64,000 nucleotides of DNA from Brevundimonas sp. UBA5713 (GCF_002419815.1 NZ_DIGV01000055.1:1-64000); one strand, 5' to 3'; shown: positions 34,163 through 46,302, counted from the stretch's first letter. Program-made: numbers and translations. Notes: a model not told the origin generated them from the letters alone.

Positions 34163-37100
34163 ATGGCGGGGATGAAAGCATTTAAGCAGAGAATGATGGG
34201 CACGACCCTGTTGGGCAGTGCGCTCATGGCGGCGGGGATTGCGGCACCGTTGGTAGCGATTTCGATGCCGACAGTTGCCGTGGCTCAGGCACAGTCTGGC
34301 TCGCTTCGTGTGGCCATCACGGGCGAGGGCGGTGCAGTTGTGTCCGGGGCGACGGTAGTCGTGAGCTCACCAGACAGTCTGTTGACCCGCACCGGCGTAA
34401 CCGGTGCTGATGGTCGTGTCCGTATCTCGGGTCTGGACCCGGCGACCAACTATACGGTCGCTGTCACCGCAGATGGCTATTCGCCATACTCCGCTTCCAG
34501 CGTTGCTGTTGTCAGCGGTCGCGACCTGAGCCTGACCTATGCGCTCTCTTCCGTTGGCTCCGACACGACACGCGTGGGCGACATTGTCGTGACCGGCCGT
34601 TCACTGGCAGCCATCGATACCACCTCGGCCACCGTGGCGACGACCCTGACGCTCGGCGTCGTGGAGTCCCTGCCGACCGGCCGTAACTATCAGAGCTATC
34701 TGCAACTGGTTCCGGGTGTGAAGCCCGGTAGCAACCCCTCGTCCAAGTCGGGTGTGAACTCGTCGGTGACGGGCGTGACCGGTTCATCCTCGGACAACAT
34801 TTACATCCTCGACGGTGTTAATGTGACCGACCCGGTCACGGGTACGTTCGGCGCCAACTTCAACTCCGAAATCATTCAGGAGCAACAGGTCATTACCGGC
34901 GGGGTGCCTGCCGAATATGAAGGTGGCGCGGGTCTGATCTCGTCCGTGATTACCAAGTCGGGTTCGAACGAGTGGCACGGCTCGCTGAACTATTACTTCC
35001 AGAATGACGGTCTGGTCCAAGACGACAAGCACGGTGAATCGGCTGGCTTCTCGACCTACGACACCGCCTTTACCCTTGGCGGCCCTATCCTGCGCGACCG
35101 CCTGTGGTTCTTTGGTTCGTACCAAAAGAAATACCGTGAAGATGAAGTGACCTTCCCGGGTACAGAAGACGTCCAGCGCGTCGTCACCAACGAAGCCGAA
35201 TACGGCTTTGCCAAGCTGACCTGGCAGATCACCGATGATGATCGTCTGACTGTCAGCTACTTCAACGACCCGACTGAAATCAGCGGCACCTCGAATGCTT
35301 CGACGCGCAACTATCGCGACACGTCGCAGGTTCAGGGCGGTGACAAGTACAAGATCGACTACACCCGCACTTGGGGTGACCTGCTGCTGAATGCCTATTG
35401 GTATAAGCATGAGGCCGAACTGACCACGCTGGCCGCAGACCAGTCGGTGCGCAATAACGTCAACTTCCGTCGTGGCGACACCTACACTTACGAACAAGCC
35501 AACATCGGTGGCGCAGGCGCAAATACCGAGCGCTTCCGTAACCGTGAAGAGTTCGGCCTGAAGCTGGAATATTATCTGGAAACCGGCTTTGGCACCCACA
35601 CCATCAAGGCGGGATATTCCCAGTCTGAAACGCAGAGCGTGGTGAACTCGCTGGTACCGGGTGGCGCGACCTATACGTCGCTGGGTTCCCAATACGCAGG
35701 CACCACCTTTGACGAGCTTGCCAAGAGCCAGTTCACTTCGGCGGTATTCAGTGATGATGACCGCGCCCGCATCATTGCAGGCATCGACTCTGCTTCGAAC
35801 AGAGCTGCCCTATACGGCATCGTTGACGCCGACGGTGACGGGGTTCTGACGCCTGAGGAGATCAGCGCGATCACCTTCTCGGATACGGCAGGTAACCCAG
35901 GCAGCCAGATCAACGCCTATCGCTCGCTGCGTGTGGCCGATGGTCCGAATGATGTTCGCAGTGAAGGCAAGGCCCTGTATCTGCAAGATACCTGGACCTA
36001 CGATAACTGGACCGTCAACGCCGGTATCCGCGCGGAAGAATGGACCCATGTGGCGTCGAACGGCGAAGAGCTGTTCACCTTCGACTGGGCCGTCGCACCC
36101 CGCCTCAGTGTGGTCTATGACCTTCAGGGCGATGGCCGCAGCAAGGTCTGGGCCTTCATCGGTCGCTACTACGATCCGCCCCGTAATGACATGACCGGCT
36201 TTGCCGGCAGCCTGTCGGGTGCCGTGAACGAAGAGCAGATCAATATCGGCGGCAACTGGGTGACCTTCCGCACCCGCGGTGGCGCACAGGTTCTGGACTC
36301 GATCTTCGCGCCCAGCACCGAGACCCCGTACACCGATGAATATGTGCTGGGTTACTCGCGCACGTTCGGCCGCGATATCGGCCTGACGGTGACGGCGACC
36401 AAGCGCGCCACGCGCGACATCATGGAAGACTACGATCTGGCCGTTTACTCCGATCCAAACGGCAGCGGTGCAGCGGGTAACGCAACGCCGGATTCGAAGT
36501 TCTACATTCCGTATGAGTACTTTGGCCTAAGCGCTGATCAAATTTCGGCGGTCCAAGCGGGCCAAATCAACTACGTTCTAGGTACTCTGCGTGGTGGCAA
36601 GCGCGACTATTGGGGTTATGAAATCACCCTGCAGAAGTTCAAGACCGACAACTGGCAGGCCTCGGCGTCGTACACCTATAACGACGCGCAAGGTAACACC
36701 TCGTCGGACTCGAACGCTGGCGTTCAAGGTGACTTCATCTACCTTGACCCGCGCGCGCCGAACACCTGGGGTAACACCCCTGGCAACATCAAGCACCTGT
36801 TCAAGGCCTACGGCTCATACGAGTTCGATTTCGGTCTGGAACTGGCCGGTGTGTTCAACTGGAACAGCGGCATCGTCTACACGCCGATCGATTATCTGTA
36901 CGGCTATGTCGCAGGTCCGCGCGGCCCGGCTTCGACGGTTGACGGTGTGACCAGCACCTGGCTGCTGCCAGGGTACACCGGCAAGGGCAAAGGTCCGTCG
37001 TACTATACCTTCGATGTACGCGCGTCGTATGACCTGGACCTCTCCTTCGGGAAGGTTGAACTGTTCCTGGACGTCTTCAACGTCCTGAACAAGCAGTCGG

Positions 37101-37210
37101 CAACCTCGGTGTTCACCAACCGCGCTGGCAGCGCCGACTATGACTTCGGCGAAGCCAACAACTGGGTGGCTCCGCGTCGTGCATACCTCGGCGTACGCTA
37201 CTCCTTCTAA
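34163..37210 (+). CDS. TonB-dependent receptor with carboxypeptidase-regulatory-like domain and EF-hand loop
   Basis: The 1015-residue protein has a signal peptide ending near residue 41 and a carboxypeptidase-regulatory-like beta-sandwich (about 46-125: AITGEGGAVVSGATVVV, GADGRVRISGL). DIVVTGRS then opens the plug, and a barrel of the Oar-like type ends in APRRAYLGVRYSF. Residues 555-566, DADGDGVLTPEE, fit the 12-residue EF-hand loop at every consensus position, so calcium binding in an extracellular loop is likely. ATG at 34163 follows GGAGGG at six bases. A strong terminator follows. The ligand is unknown; the Oar-like group often handles large or peptide-like substrates. Confidence 0.92.
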   Translation: MAGMKAFKQRMMGTTLLGSALMAAGIAAPLVAISMPTVAVAQAQSGSLRVAITGEGGAVVSGATVVVSSPDSLLTRTGVTGADGRVRISGLDPATNYTVAVTADGYSPYSASSVAVVSGRDLSLTYALSSVGSDTTRVGDIVVTGRSLAAIDTTSATVATTLTLGVVESLPTGRNYQSYLQLVPGVKPGSNPSSKSGVNSSVTGVTGSSSDNIYILDGVNVTDPVTGTFGANFNSEIIQEQQVITGGVPAEYEGGAGLISSVITKSGSNEWHGSLNYYFQNDGLVQDDKHGESAGFSTYDTAFTLGGPILRDRLWFFGSYQKKYREDEVTFPGTEDVQRVVTNEAEYGFAKLTWQITDDDRLTVSYFNDPTEISGTSNASTRNYRDTSQVQGGDKYKIDYTRTWGDLLLNAYWYKHEAELTTLAADQSVRNNVNFRRGDTYTYEQANIGGAGANTERFRNREEFGLKLEYYLETGFGTHTIKAGYSQSETQSVVNSLVPGGATYTSLGSQYAGTTFDELAKSQFTSAVFSDDDRARIIAGIDSASNRAALYGIVDADGDGVLTPEEISAITFSDTAGNPGSQINAYRSLRVADGPNDVRSEGKALYLQDTWTYDNWTVNAGIRAEEWTHVASNGEELFTFDWAVAPRLSVVYDLQGDGRSKVWAFIGRYYDPPRNDMTGFAGSLSGAVNEEQINIGGNWVTFRTRGGAQVLDSIFAPSTETPYTDEYVLGYSRTFGRDIGLTVTATKRATRDIMEDYDLAVYSDPNGSGAAGNATPDSKFYIPYEYFGLSADQISAVQAGQINYVLGTLRGGKRDYWGYEITLQKFKTDNWQASASYTYNDAQGNTSSDSNAGVQGDFIYLDPRAPNTWGNTPGNIKHLFKAYGSYEFDFGLELAGVFNWNSGIVYTPIDYLYGYVAGPRGPASTVDGVTSTWLLPGYTGKGKGPSYYTFDVRASYDLDLSFGKVELFLDVFNVLNKQSATSVFTNRAGSADYDFGEANNWVAPRRAYLGVRYSF

Positions 37211-37221
37211 GGCAAACAAAA

Positions 37222-37247
37222 GCCCTGCCGGAGTAATCCGGCAGGGC
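37222..37247. terminator. Terminator after the third TonB receptor
   Basis: AGCCCTGCCGGA and TCCGGCAGGGC(G) form an 11-pair stem with loop GTAA, followed by ATTTGTTTT. Placed between convergent genes, it may serve both. Confidence 0.88.
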
Positions 37248-37275
37248 GATTTGTTTTAGAGAAAAGGCTGCCTGA

Positions 37276-39932
<2,657 letters not shown>

Positions 39933-39933
<1 letters not shown>

Positions 39934-40301
39934 CAGGCGTTTTCCAATTGAGCAAGGCGGCGGACGATGGCGGCGAGGTAGCCCCTGCGGTGGCAGGCGG
40001 CGAAATGCCCTTCGCTGAACTTCTCGGAACGCACGATATAGGTGGCATAGCCGAGCAGGGTGGCCTGATCGGCGGTGGCAATGGTTTCGATCGAAGGGTT
40101 CGGTATCCGCTCACCCTTCAGCATACGGTCATAGATGTCGGACGGGCCGCCCAGACCGATAGCGCCCAGCGCCCGTTCCCAGGCGTGGAACACGGGCGCA
40201 TATTTGGCATAGCTAAAGCCGGTGCCGGTCCGCTCCCACGTGACGAACTGCTCGTCCGTGGTGGCATCCAGTTCGTCAGCCAGTTCCAGCAGGGCAGACA
40301 T
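39933..40301 (-). CDS. DUF6508-like protein inserted in the split metH
   Basis: The 122-residue soluble protein has LLELADELDATTDEQFVTWERTGTG near its start and PSIETIATADQATLLGYATYIVRSEKFSEGHFAACHRRGYLAAIVRRL near its end, resembling DUF6508 proteins, of unknown function. Both ends overlap neighbours by one base (TGATG), so its synthesis is locked to the two MetH halves. This makes a role with methionine synthase likely, for instance in bringing the halves together, but that is inferred from position alone. Confidence 0.7.
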
Positions 40302-41371
40302 CAGGCGACCAGTTCGAACGGTTCCAGTCCCGACAGGCGCAAGGCCACGGGGCGCTCGGGGATAGCGCGCGGCGCAACGCCCGCCACTTCCTCGGCAATG
40401 TGTTTGATGTGGTCCGGTGTGGTGCCACAGCAGCCGCCGACAATGTTGACCAGACCCGACTTGGCCCATTCCTCGATGAAGTGGCCGGTTTCGTGCGGCT
40501 CTTCGTCATACTGGCCCATGGCATTGGGCAGGCCCGCGTTCGGATAGGCGGAAACGAGGGTATCGGCCACGCGGCTGAGTTCTGCGATATGCGGGCGCAT
40601 CAGCTCGGCACCCAGCGCGCAGTTGAAGCCCACGGCGAAAGGCTTGGCGTGACGGATGGAGTTCCAGAAGGCCTCTGCCGTCTGGCCGCTAAGCGTGCGG
40701 CCCGAGCGGTCGGTGATGGTGCCGGAAATCCAGATCGGCAGCGGCTCATAGCCCTCGTCCTCAAGGTCTTTAACAGCCTTGATCGCGGCCTTGCAGTTCA
40801 GCGTGTCGAAGACGGTTTCGATCAGGAACAGGTCCACTCCGCCGTCATGCAGAGCCTTGGCCTGCTGTTTGTAGGCCTCATAGACTTCGTCGAAGGAAAC
40901 GGCGCGGAAGCCGGGGTCGTTCACATCGGGGCTGAGTGACAGGGTGCGGTTCGTCGGGCCGATGGCACCGGCCACGAAGCGCGGCTTGTGCGGCTCTTTC
41001 TCGGTCCAGCGGTCGGCGACCTCGCGCCCGATACGCGCACCTTCATAGTTCAGATCATAGACCGCATCTTCGAGGCCATAATCGGCCTGGGCGATGGTGG
41101 TCGAGGAGAAGGTGTTGGTCTCTGAGATATCCGCGCCAACGCTATAATAGACGTCGTGCAGGCCCGCCACGATGTCGGGGCGGGTCAGGATCAGAAGGTC
41201 GTTATTGCCCTTCTGGGGGTGGGAATGGTTGGCGAAACGCTCACCGCGGAAGTCTTCCTCGGTCAGGCTCTCGCGCTGGATCATCACGCCCCAGCTGCCA
41301 TCCAGAACCAGTACACGTTCCTTGGCGGCCTTGTGCAGGGCCGCGATACGTTCGGAGCGGGTCAAAGCCAT
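40301..41371 (-). CDS. metH: Methionine synthase, homocysteine-binding part
   Basis: The 356-residue protein equals the N-terminal zinc domain of MetH, which binds and activates homocysteine. The zinc cysteines are Cys251 (GFNCALGAE) and Cys314-Cys315 (GGCCGTTP). LDGSWGVMIQRESLTEEDFRG is the conserved opening. The stop overlaps the next gene as TGATG. It works with the cobalamin-binding part encoded at 37276. Alone it could also act as a betaine- or SMM-dependent homocysteine methyltransferase, but the operon argues for MetH. Confidence 0.93.
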   Translation of the reverse strand: MALTRSERIAALHKAAKERVLVLDGSWGVMIQRESLTEEDFRGERFANHSHPQKGNNDLLILTRPDIVAGLHDVYYSVGADISETNTFSSTTIAQADYGLEDAVYDLNYEGARIGREVADRWTEKEPHKPRFVAGAIGPTNRTLSLSPDVNDPGFRAVSFDEVYEAYKQQAKALHDGGVDLFLIETVFDTLNCKAAIKAVKDLEDEGYEPLPIWISGTITDRSGRTLSGQTAEAFWNSIRHAKPFAVGFNCALGAELMRPHIAELSRVADTLVSAYPNAGLPNAMGQYDEEPHETGHFIEEWAKSGLVNIVGGCCGTTPDHIKHIAEEVAGVAPRAIPERPVALRLSGLEPFELVA

Positions 41372-41374
41372 AAC

Positions 41375-42319
41375 TCAAGCAGCCTTTTGTTCACGCACGC
41401 CCAGAACGCGGCAGATGGCGTAGACCAGATCGGCGCGGTTCAGGGTGTAGAAGTGGAAATCCTCGAAGCCTTCTTCCTGAAGGCGGGCGCAGGTTTCGGC
41501 GGCGACGGAGGCGGCGATCAGCTTGCGCGTTTCGGGGTCATTATCCAGACCGTCAAAGTGCGCGGCCAACCAGTCGGGCAGGGCGGCACCACAGGCGGCG
41601 GTCATGCGCTGAAGACCGGCAAAGTTCGACACCGGCATAATGCCGGGGATCAGCTTTATCGTGATGCCCGCGCGGCGGACCTGATCGCGGAAACGCAAGA
41701 AAGCATCCAGATCAAAAAAGAACTGGGTAATGGCGCGGGTCGCACCTGCGTCCTGCTTGGCCTTCAGCACATTCAGATCATGCTCGATGGACGGGCTTTC
41801 GGGGTGTTTCTCGGGGTATGCCCCGACAGTAATGTCAAAGCCGCCGACCGACTGGATCGCGCGGGACAACTCCGTGGCGTTGGCATAGCCGTCGGCACGG
41901 GGCTGATAGACGCCTCCGATGCCGCTGGTACCGGGCGGATCACCGCGCAGGGCCACGATATGGTCAACGCCGATGGTCTTATAGCCTTCGATCACCTCGT
42001 CCACTTCCTCGCGGCTGGCCTCGACGCAGGTCAGGTGGGCTGCAGGGCGAAGGGTGGTTTCGGTAATGATGCGCTGGACCGTGCGGTGCGTACGCTCGCG
42101 CGTCGAGCCGCCCGCGCCATAGGTCACAGACACAAACGCGGGGTTCAGCGGCTCCAGACGGCGGATGGCCTTCCACAGATTGGCCTCGGCCTCGTCCGAC
42201 TTAGGCGGAAAAAACTCGAACGAGACATTGACCGGATTCTTGCTGTTGCCGGCGCGGGCGACGGGGCCCAGCGGGCTCAGCAGCAGGGCGCGGGCTTCGG
42301 CGAGGGAGGAGGGGGCCAT
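41375..42319 (-). CDS. metF: Methylenetetrahydrofolate reductase
   Basis: MetF reduces 5,10-methylene- to 5-methyl-tetrahydrofolate with FAD, supplying the methyl group for MetH. The 314-residue TIM barrel has VSFEFFPPKSDEAEANLW at the start, YGAGGSTRERTH, HIVALRGDPPG, AITQFFFD (the F-D pair by the folate) and KLIPGIMPV. Its stop is three bases before the homocysteine-part gene and its start one base from the regulator stop, so all are one transcript. Confidence 0.96.
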   Translation of the reverse strand: MAPSSLAEARALLLSPLGPVARAGNSKNPVNVSFEFFPPKSDEAEANLWKAIRRLEPLNPAFVSVTYGAGGSTRERTHRTVQRIITETTLRPAAHLTCVEASREEVDEVIEGYKTIGVDHIVALRGDPPGTSGIGGVYQPRADGYANATELSRAIQSVGGFDITVGAYPEKHPESPSIEHDLNVLKAKQDAGATRAITQFFFDLDAFLRFRDQVRRAGITIKLIPGIMPVSNFAGLQRMTAACGAALPDWLAAHFDGLDNDPETRKLIAASVAAETCARLQEEGFEDFHFYTLNRADLVYAICRVLGVREQKAA

Positions 42320-42320
42320 A

Positions 42321-43283
42321 TCAGGCGGTCTTTCGGGCTTTGTCGGCCGGACGGATGCCGGTCCAGACGTGAACAGTCAGGCCTTCCTTGTCGGGCGGCA
42401 GAATGAAGGGCTGTTGCGGGACAAGACCAGCCTCGGTCAGCCAGCCGTGCACTTCGGCATCATCGAAGCCCAAACGGCGGTGCTGATGCGCCTCGCGCAG
42501 GTGTTCGAAATTGTGCGGGGCAAAGTCGACGATCAGCAGACGGCCACCAGCCATCACCACGCGCGCGGCCTCGGCAATGGCAGCGGCGGGGTCGTTCAGA
42601 TAGTGCAGAACCTGATGCACGATCACCAGATCGGCGCTGCCCACCGGCAAGCGGGTGGAGAAGATGTCGCCGTGGCGCAGTTCCACCTTCTCCAGACCGG
42701 CCTTGGTGACATTGGCGCGGGCGATGTTCAGCATGTTCTGGCTGAGATCGAGGCCGACCGACATCTTGGCCTTCTTGCCCAGCAAGGTCAGCATGCGGCC
42801 CGAACCGGTGCCGAGATCGACAACACGCTCGAACGGGCCGGGGCCTGCGGCGCGCATAACGGCGGCCTCGACATCGCTTTCGCAGACATAGAGCGAGCGC
42901 ATCTGGTCCCACTGGGGCGCGACCTGTTCGAAATAACGGGCAGCTTCTTCGGCGCGTTCGGCGCGGACCTCTTCGAGGCGGCGATGGTCGGCTTCGCCTT
43001 CGCCATCGTCCAGCATGTCCAATACGGTGTCGATCAAGCGGCGGGCCGTCATGTCGTGCGACAGGCGGTAGAAGACCCGCGCCCCATCGGGAAAGCGCTC
43101 GATCAGACCGGCGTCAGCCATCAGTTTCAGATGGCGCGACACACGCGGCTGGCTTTGGTCCAGCACGCGGGACAGTTCCATGACCGAAAGCTCTTCGGCG
43201 GCCAGCAAGGAAAGGATACGCAGGCGCGTCGGCTCACCCGCGGCGCGGAGAATCTCGACAGTCTGATCAGCGGACAGGTTCAT
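42321..43283 (-). CDS. ArsR-family regulator fused to a SAM methyltransferase domain
   Basis: The 320-residue protein has an ArsR winged helix (about 1-75: AGEPTRLRILSLLAAEELSVMELSRVLDQSQPRVSRHLKLMADAGLI) and a class I methyltransferase domain (about 110-290) with motif I DLGTGSGRM (156-164). Such fusions head methionine-cycle operons in alphaproteobacteria and may sense SAM or SAH through the second domain, as the related ArsR-type regulator SahR does. I take ATG at 43283 as start; an ATG at 43319 would place the operator palindrome inside the coding region. The first gene of the met operon, it is likely autoregulated. Confidence 0.9.
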   Translation of the reverse strand: MNLSADQTVEILRAAGEPTRLRILSLLAAEELSVMELSRVLDQSQPRVSRHLKLMADAGLIERFPDGARVFYRLSHDMTARRLIDTVLDMLDDGEGEADHRRLEEVRAERAEEAARYFEQVAPQWDQMRSLYVCESDVEAAVMRAAGPGPFERVVDLGTGSGRMLTLLGKKAKMSVGLDLSQNMLNIARANVTKAGLEKVELRHGDIFSTRLPVGSADLVIVHQVLHYLNDPAAAIAEAARVVMAGGRLLIVDFAPHNFEHLREAHQHRRLGFDDAEVHGWLTEAGLVPQQPFILPPDKEGLTVHVWTGIRPADKARKTA

Positions 43284-43288
43284 GCGCC

Positions 43289-43310
43289 CATATAAAGATA
43301 TCTTTATATG
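43289..43310. promoter_or_regulatory. 22-bp perfect palindrome, putative ArsR-type operator
   Basis: The half-site CATATAAAGAT is followed directly by its exact complement ATCTTTATATG, giving a perfect 22-bp dyad. It ends six bases before the ATG of the ArsR-methyltransferase gene, and a CATAAT -10-like element lies just upstream at 43311. Length, AT-richness and position fit an ArsR/SahR-type operator for the methionine operon. Confidence 0.8.
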
Positions 43311-43419
43311 ATTATGCAAGGGAAAAACCGTTTTCCCGCCGCACTAAAGCCGCCCTGCGGCGTGGGAATGCCGCACGGATCGTTCAAAATCGAGCGCTAA
43401 TAGCGTTAAATGTGAAAAA

Positions 43420-44346
43420 TCAGTCCGAGATCGGTGTTAGCAGAGGCTGTCCGGCAAAATGAGCGGCCAGATTTTGCAGCGTAAGCACCAACATGGCTTG
43501 GACGCCGTGCGTGGTCGCGCCGCCCGCGTGGGGTGACAGCACCAGATTCGGCACATTGATCCAGCGTTCAGGCGGCGTCGGTTCGGTGGCGTAGACATCC
43601 AGTGCGGCTCCACCGATGGCCCCCCTGTGCAGGGCGGCGATCAGGGCATCTTCATCGACGAGAGACCCGCGCGAGACATTCACCAGAATGCCGTGTGGGC
43701 CGATGGCCCTGATGACCTGGTCATCGATCAGGCCGCGATTGGTTTCATCGGCGCGGCAGGCGACCACCAGAATGTCAGTATCCTTGGCCAGTTGAAGCAA
43801 GGATTCCGCGTGTGGCCACGGTGCGTCTTTGGCGCGCGGGCCCCACCATGAAACCTCCAGATTAAAGGCCTCGGCGCGTTTTGCTACGGCCGCCCCGATG
43901 GCACCCAGTCCGACGATGCCCACCTTTTGGCCTTGCAGCGAGGCAGTGATGTTCCGCTGCTCGAGGCTCCATGTGCCCGACAGCACCTTGAGGTGTCCCG
44001 CAACCATTTCACGCCGCGCCGCCAGCACCAGCCCCATGGCCAGATCGGCCACGTCCTCATGGTTCACATTGGGCGAGTGGCTAAGTTTCAGCCCGCGCGC
44101 ACGGCACCATTCGACGTCCAGCCCGTCATAGCCCGCTGTAAAACAGGCCACGAGTTCCAGATTGGGCAGCTTTTCGATCAGCGGCTTGTCCAGTGGCTCT
44201 TCGCCCGCCGTGACGATGGCGCGGATGTCGTTGGCGGCTTCCACGGGCGGGCCTTCCCACAGGCGATAGACGTCAAACTGGGTTTCGAGGAACGGGCTGA
44301 GCGGGGCCAGCATCCGTTGCATGATCAGGACGGCAGGGCGTGTCAT
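43420..44346 (-). CDS. D-2-hydroxyacid dehydrogenase
   Basis: The 308-residue enzyme has the NAD(P) fold GLGAIGAAV in the middle, and the catalytic Arg (NVSRGSLVDE), Glu (ATEPTPPE) and His (SPHAGGAT) of the D-isomer-specific family. It resembles glyoxylate/hydroxypyruvate reductases. VACRADETNRG, where NADP-linked members place an arginine, suggests NADPH use. The physiological substrate is not certain. It is a single-gene unit. Confidence 0.9.
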   Translation of the reverse strand: MTRPAVLIMQRMLAPLSPFLETQFDVYRLWEGPPVEAANDIRAIVTAGEEPLDKPLIEKLPNLELVACFTAGYDGLDVEWCRARGLKLSHSPNVNHEDVADLAMGLVLAARREMVAGHLKVLSGTWSLEQRNITASLQGQKVGIVGLGAIGAAVAKRAEAFNLEVSWWGPRAKDAPWPHAESLLQLAKDTDILVVACRADETNRGLIDDQVIRAIGPHGILVNVSRGSLVDEDALIAALHRGAIGGAALDVYATEPTPPERWINVPNLVLSPHAGGATTHGVQAMLVLTLQNLAAHFAGQPLLTPISD

Positions 44347-44404
44347 GCCTCTACACTACCGCTGTTATTCCATCTGGCTATAGCCAATAGAGAACCAAAG
44401 AAAA

Positions 44405-44433
44405 ACGGCCCCGCCCGTGGTGGGCGAGGCCGT
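44405..44433 (-). terminator. Terminator after ettA
   Basis: Read on the minus strand, ACGGCC and GGCCGT flank a second stem CGCCC/GGGCG, followed by GTTTTTCTTT. It lies 25 bases past the ettA stop. Confidence 0.85.
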
Positions 44434-44457
44434 CTATCATGTCAGCGGAAGATCGGC

Positions 44458-46125
44458 TTAGCGGCCGAACTTCTGGTGCTGGATACGCTTCGGAATGATG
44501 CTGTCCGCACCAAGGCGACGCATCTTGTCCTGTTCGTAGGCTTCGAAGTTACCTTCGAACCATTCCACGTGGCCGTCGCCTTCGAAGGCGAGGATGTGGG
44601 TGGCCAGACGGTCAAGGAACCAGCGGTCGTGGCTGATGACCACGGCGCAGCCGGCGAACTCTTCCAGAGCCTCTTCGAGGTTCTGCAGGGTTTCGATGTC
44701 AAGGTCGTTGGTCGGTTCGTCGAGCAGGATCAGGTTGCCGCCGGTGGCCAGCGTCTTGGCCAGGTGGACGCGGTTGCGCTCACCACCCGACAGCAGGCCG
44801 ACCTTCTTCTGTTGGTCGCCGCCCTTGAAGTTGAACGAGCCGACATAGGCGCGGGTGTTGATCTCGCGCTTGCCGACCATCATCACGTCGGTGCCGCCCG
44901 AGATAGCCTGCCAGATGGTGTCTTCCGGCTTCAGGTCGTCGCGCGACTGGTCGACATAGGCCAGCTTGACGGTCTCGCCGACACGGATCGTGCCTTCGTC
45001 CGGCTGTTCTTGGCCGGTGATCAGCTTGAACAGGGTCGACTTACCGGCACCGTTCGGGCCGATAACGCCAACGATACCGTTCGGCGGCAGCTTGAAGGTC
45101 AGATCCTTGAAGAGCTGCTTGTCGCCAAACTTCTTGGACAGGCCGTTGACTTCCAGCACCACGTTGCCGAGGCGCGGGCCCGGCGGGATCTGGATGTGGG
45201 CGTAGGTCTGGGCGCCGCGTTGGGCCTCCTGTTCCTCCACCATGCGCTCATAGGCGGCCAGACGGGCTTTCGACTTGGCCTGACGGGCCTTGGCACCCGA
45301 ACGGACCCATTCCAGTTCGCGGGTAAGGGCGCGCTGGCGAGCTTCGGATTCCGACTGCTCTTGCACAACGCGCTTCTGCTTGGCTTCCAGCCAGGAGGAG
45401 TAGTTGCCCTCGTGCGGGTGGCCTTTGCCGCGGTCCAGTTCGAGCGTCCACTTGGTCACTTGGTCAAGGAAGTAACGGTCGTGGGTCACGAGGATGACGC
45501 AGCCCGGGAAGTTTTCCAGGTGGTGCTGCAGCCATGCGACGGATTCGGCGTCCAAGTGGTTGGTCGGTTCGTCCATCAGCAGCATGTCGGGCTTCGACAG
45601 CAGCAGGCGAGCCAGAGCCACGCGGCGCTTTTCACCACCCGACAGGTTGGTCACAGCCCAATCGTCCGGCGGGCAGCGCAGGGCACCCATGGCCATTTCG
45701 ATACGGCTGTCGATGTCCCACACGTCGGCGGCGTCGATCTTCTCCTGGAGAGCGGTCATCTCTTCCATGAGTTCATCGGTGTAGTTTTCGCCCAGCTCGG
45801 CAGCGATGGCGTTGAAGCGGTTGACCCACTGCTTCTCTTCGCACCACGCTTCGACGTTCTCGCGAACGTTCAGGCTGTCGTCCAGCTTCGGCTCTTGTTC
45901 CAGATAGCCGCGCTTGATGCCATCGGCAGCGCGGGCCTCGCCCTGGAACTCGGTGTCCAGGCCAGCCATGATCTTCAGCAGGGTGGACTTACCCGAGCCG
46001 TTCACGCCGACCACGCCGATCTTGGCGTCGTTGTAGAAGCTGAGCCAGATGTTCTCGAAGACCTTCTTGCCGCCGGGATAGGCCTTGGTCAGGCCCTGCA
46101 TCTGGAAAATATATTGTTGCGCCAT
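44458..46125 (-). CDS. ettA: Energy-dependent translational throttle protein EttA (ABC-F)
   Basis: EttA binds the ribosomal E site and gates the first peptide bond according to ATP/ADP level. The 555 residues equal the E. coli length. Two ABC domains are seen: the first has Walker A GVNGSGKST (40-48), LSGGEKRRVALARLL and MDEPTNHLDAESV. The second has GPNGAGKSTLF, LSGGERNRVHLAKTL and LDEPTNDLDIETL. The ABC-F linker (about 245-310, KSKARLAAYERMVEEQEAQ) lies between. The protein ends GADSIIPKRIQHQKFGR, as in EttA. ATG at 46125. Confidence 0.96.
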   Translation of the reverse strand: MAQQYIFQMQGLTKAYPGGKKVFENIWLSFYNDAKIGVVGVNGSGKSTLLKIMAGLDTEFQGEARAADGIKRGYLEQEPKLDDSLNVRENVEAWCEEKQWVNRFNAIAAELGENYTDELMEEMTALQEKIDAADVWDIDSRIEMAMGALRCPPDDWAVTNLSGGEKRRVALARLLLSKPDMLLMDEPTNHLDAESVAWLQHHLENFPGCVILVTHDRYFLDQVTKWTLELDRGKGHPHEGNYSSWLEAKQKRVVQEQSESEARQRALTRELEWVRSGAKARQAKSKARLAAYERMVEEQEAQRGAQTYAHIQIPPGPRLGNVVLEVNGLSKKFGDKQLFKDLTFKLPPNGIVGVIGPNGAGKSTLFKLITGQEQPDEGTIRVGETVKLAYVDQSRDDLKPEDTIWQAISGGTDVMMVGKREINTRAYVGSFNFKGGDQQKKVGLLSGGERNRVHLAKTLATGGNLILLDEPTNDLDIETLQNLEEALEEFAGCAVVISHDRWFLDRLATHILAFEGDGHVEWFEGNFEAYEQDKMRRLGADSIIPKRIQHQKFGR

Positions 46126-46302
46126 TCGGTGCGTCGCGCCCTTGATTCAGAGGAATTGGGAGTGTTGCAGGGGGATGTAGCGATTGGGCGGCGAAAGGGC
46201 AAATGTGGCGCGACGAATGTCGGACCTATTTGGCGGGTAGCAGAGCTTCCAGCGCTCTCATAAACCCGATCGGTGCCGCACCTTTGGGAAACGGGCGTCA
46301 CA

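Noticed and set aside
43284..43319. Upstream ATG (43319) as start of the ArsR-methyltransferase gene
   Set aside because: It would put the 22-bp palindrome and the -10-like element inside the gene; the family begins at the ATG at 43283.
43927..46263. Very long plus-strand open frame antisense to ettA and the hydroxyacid dehydrogenase
   Set aside because: It is a mirror of high-GC coding sequence; the minus-strand genes have complete family motifs and the antisense product has none.
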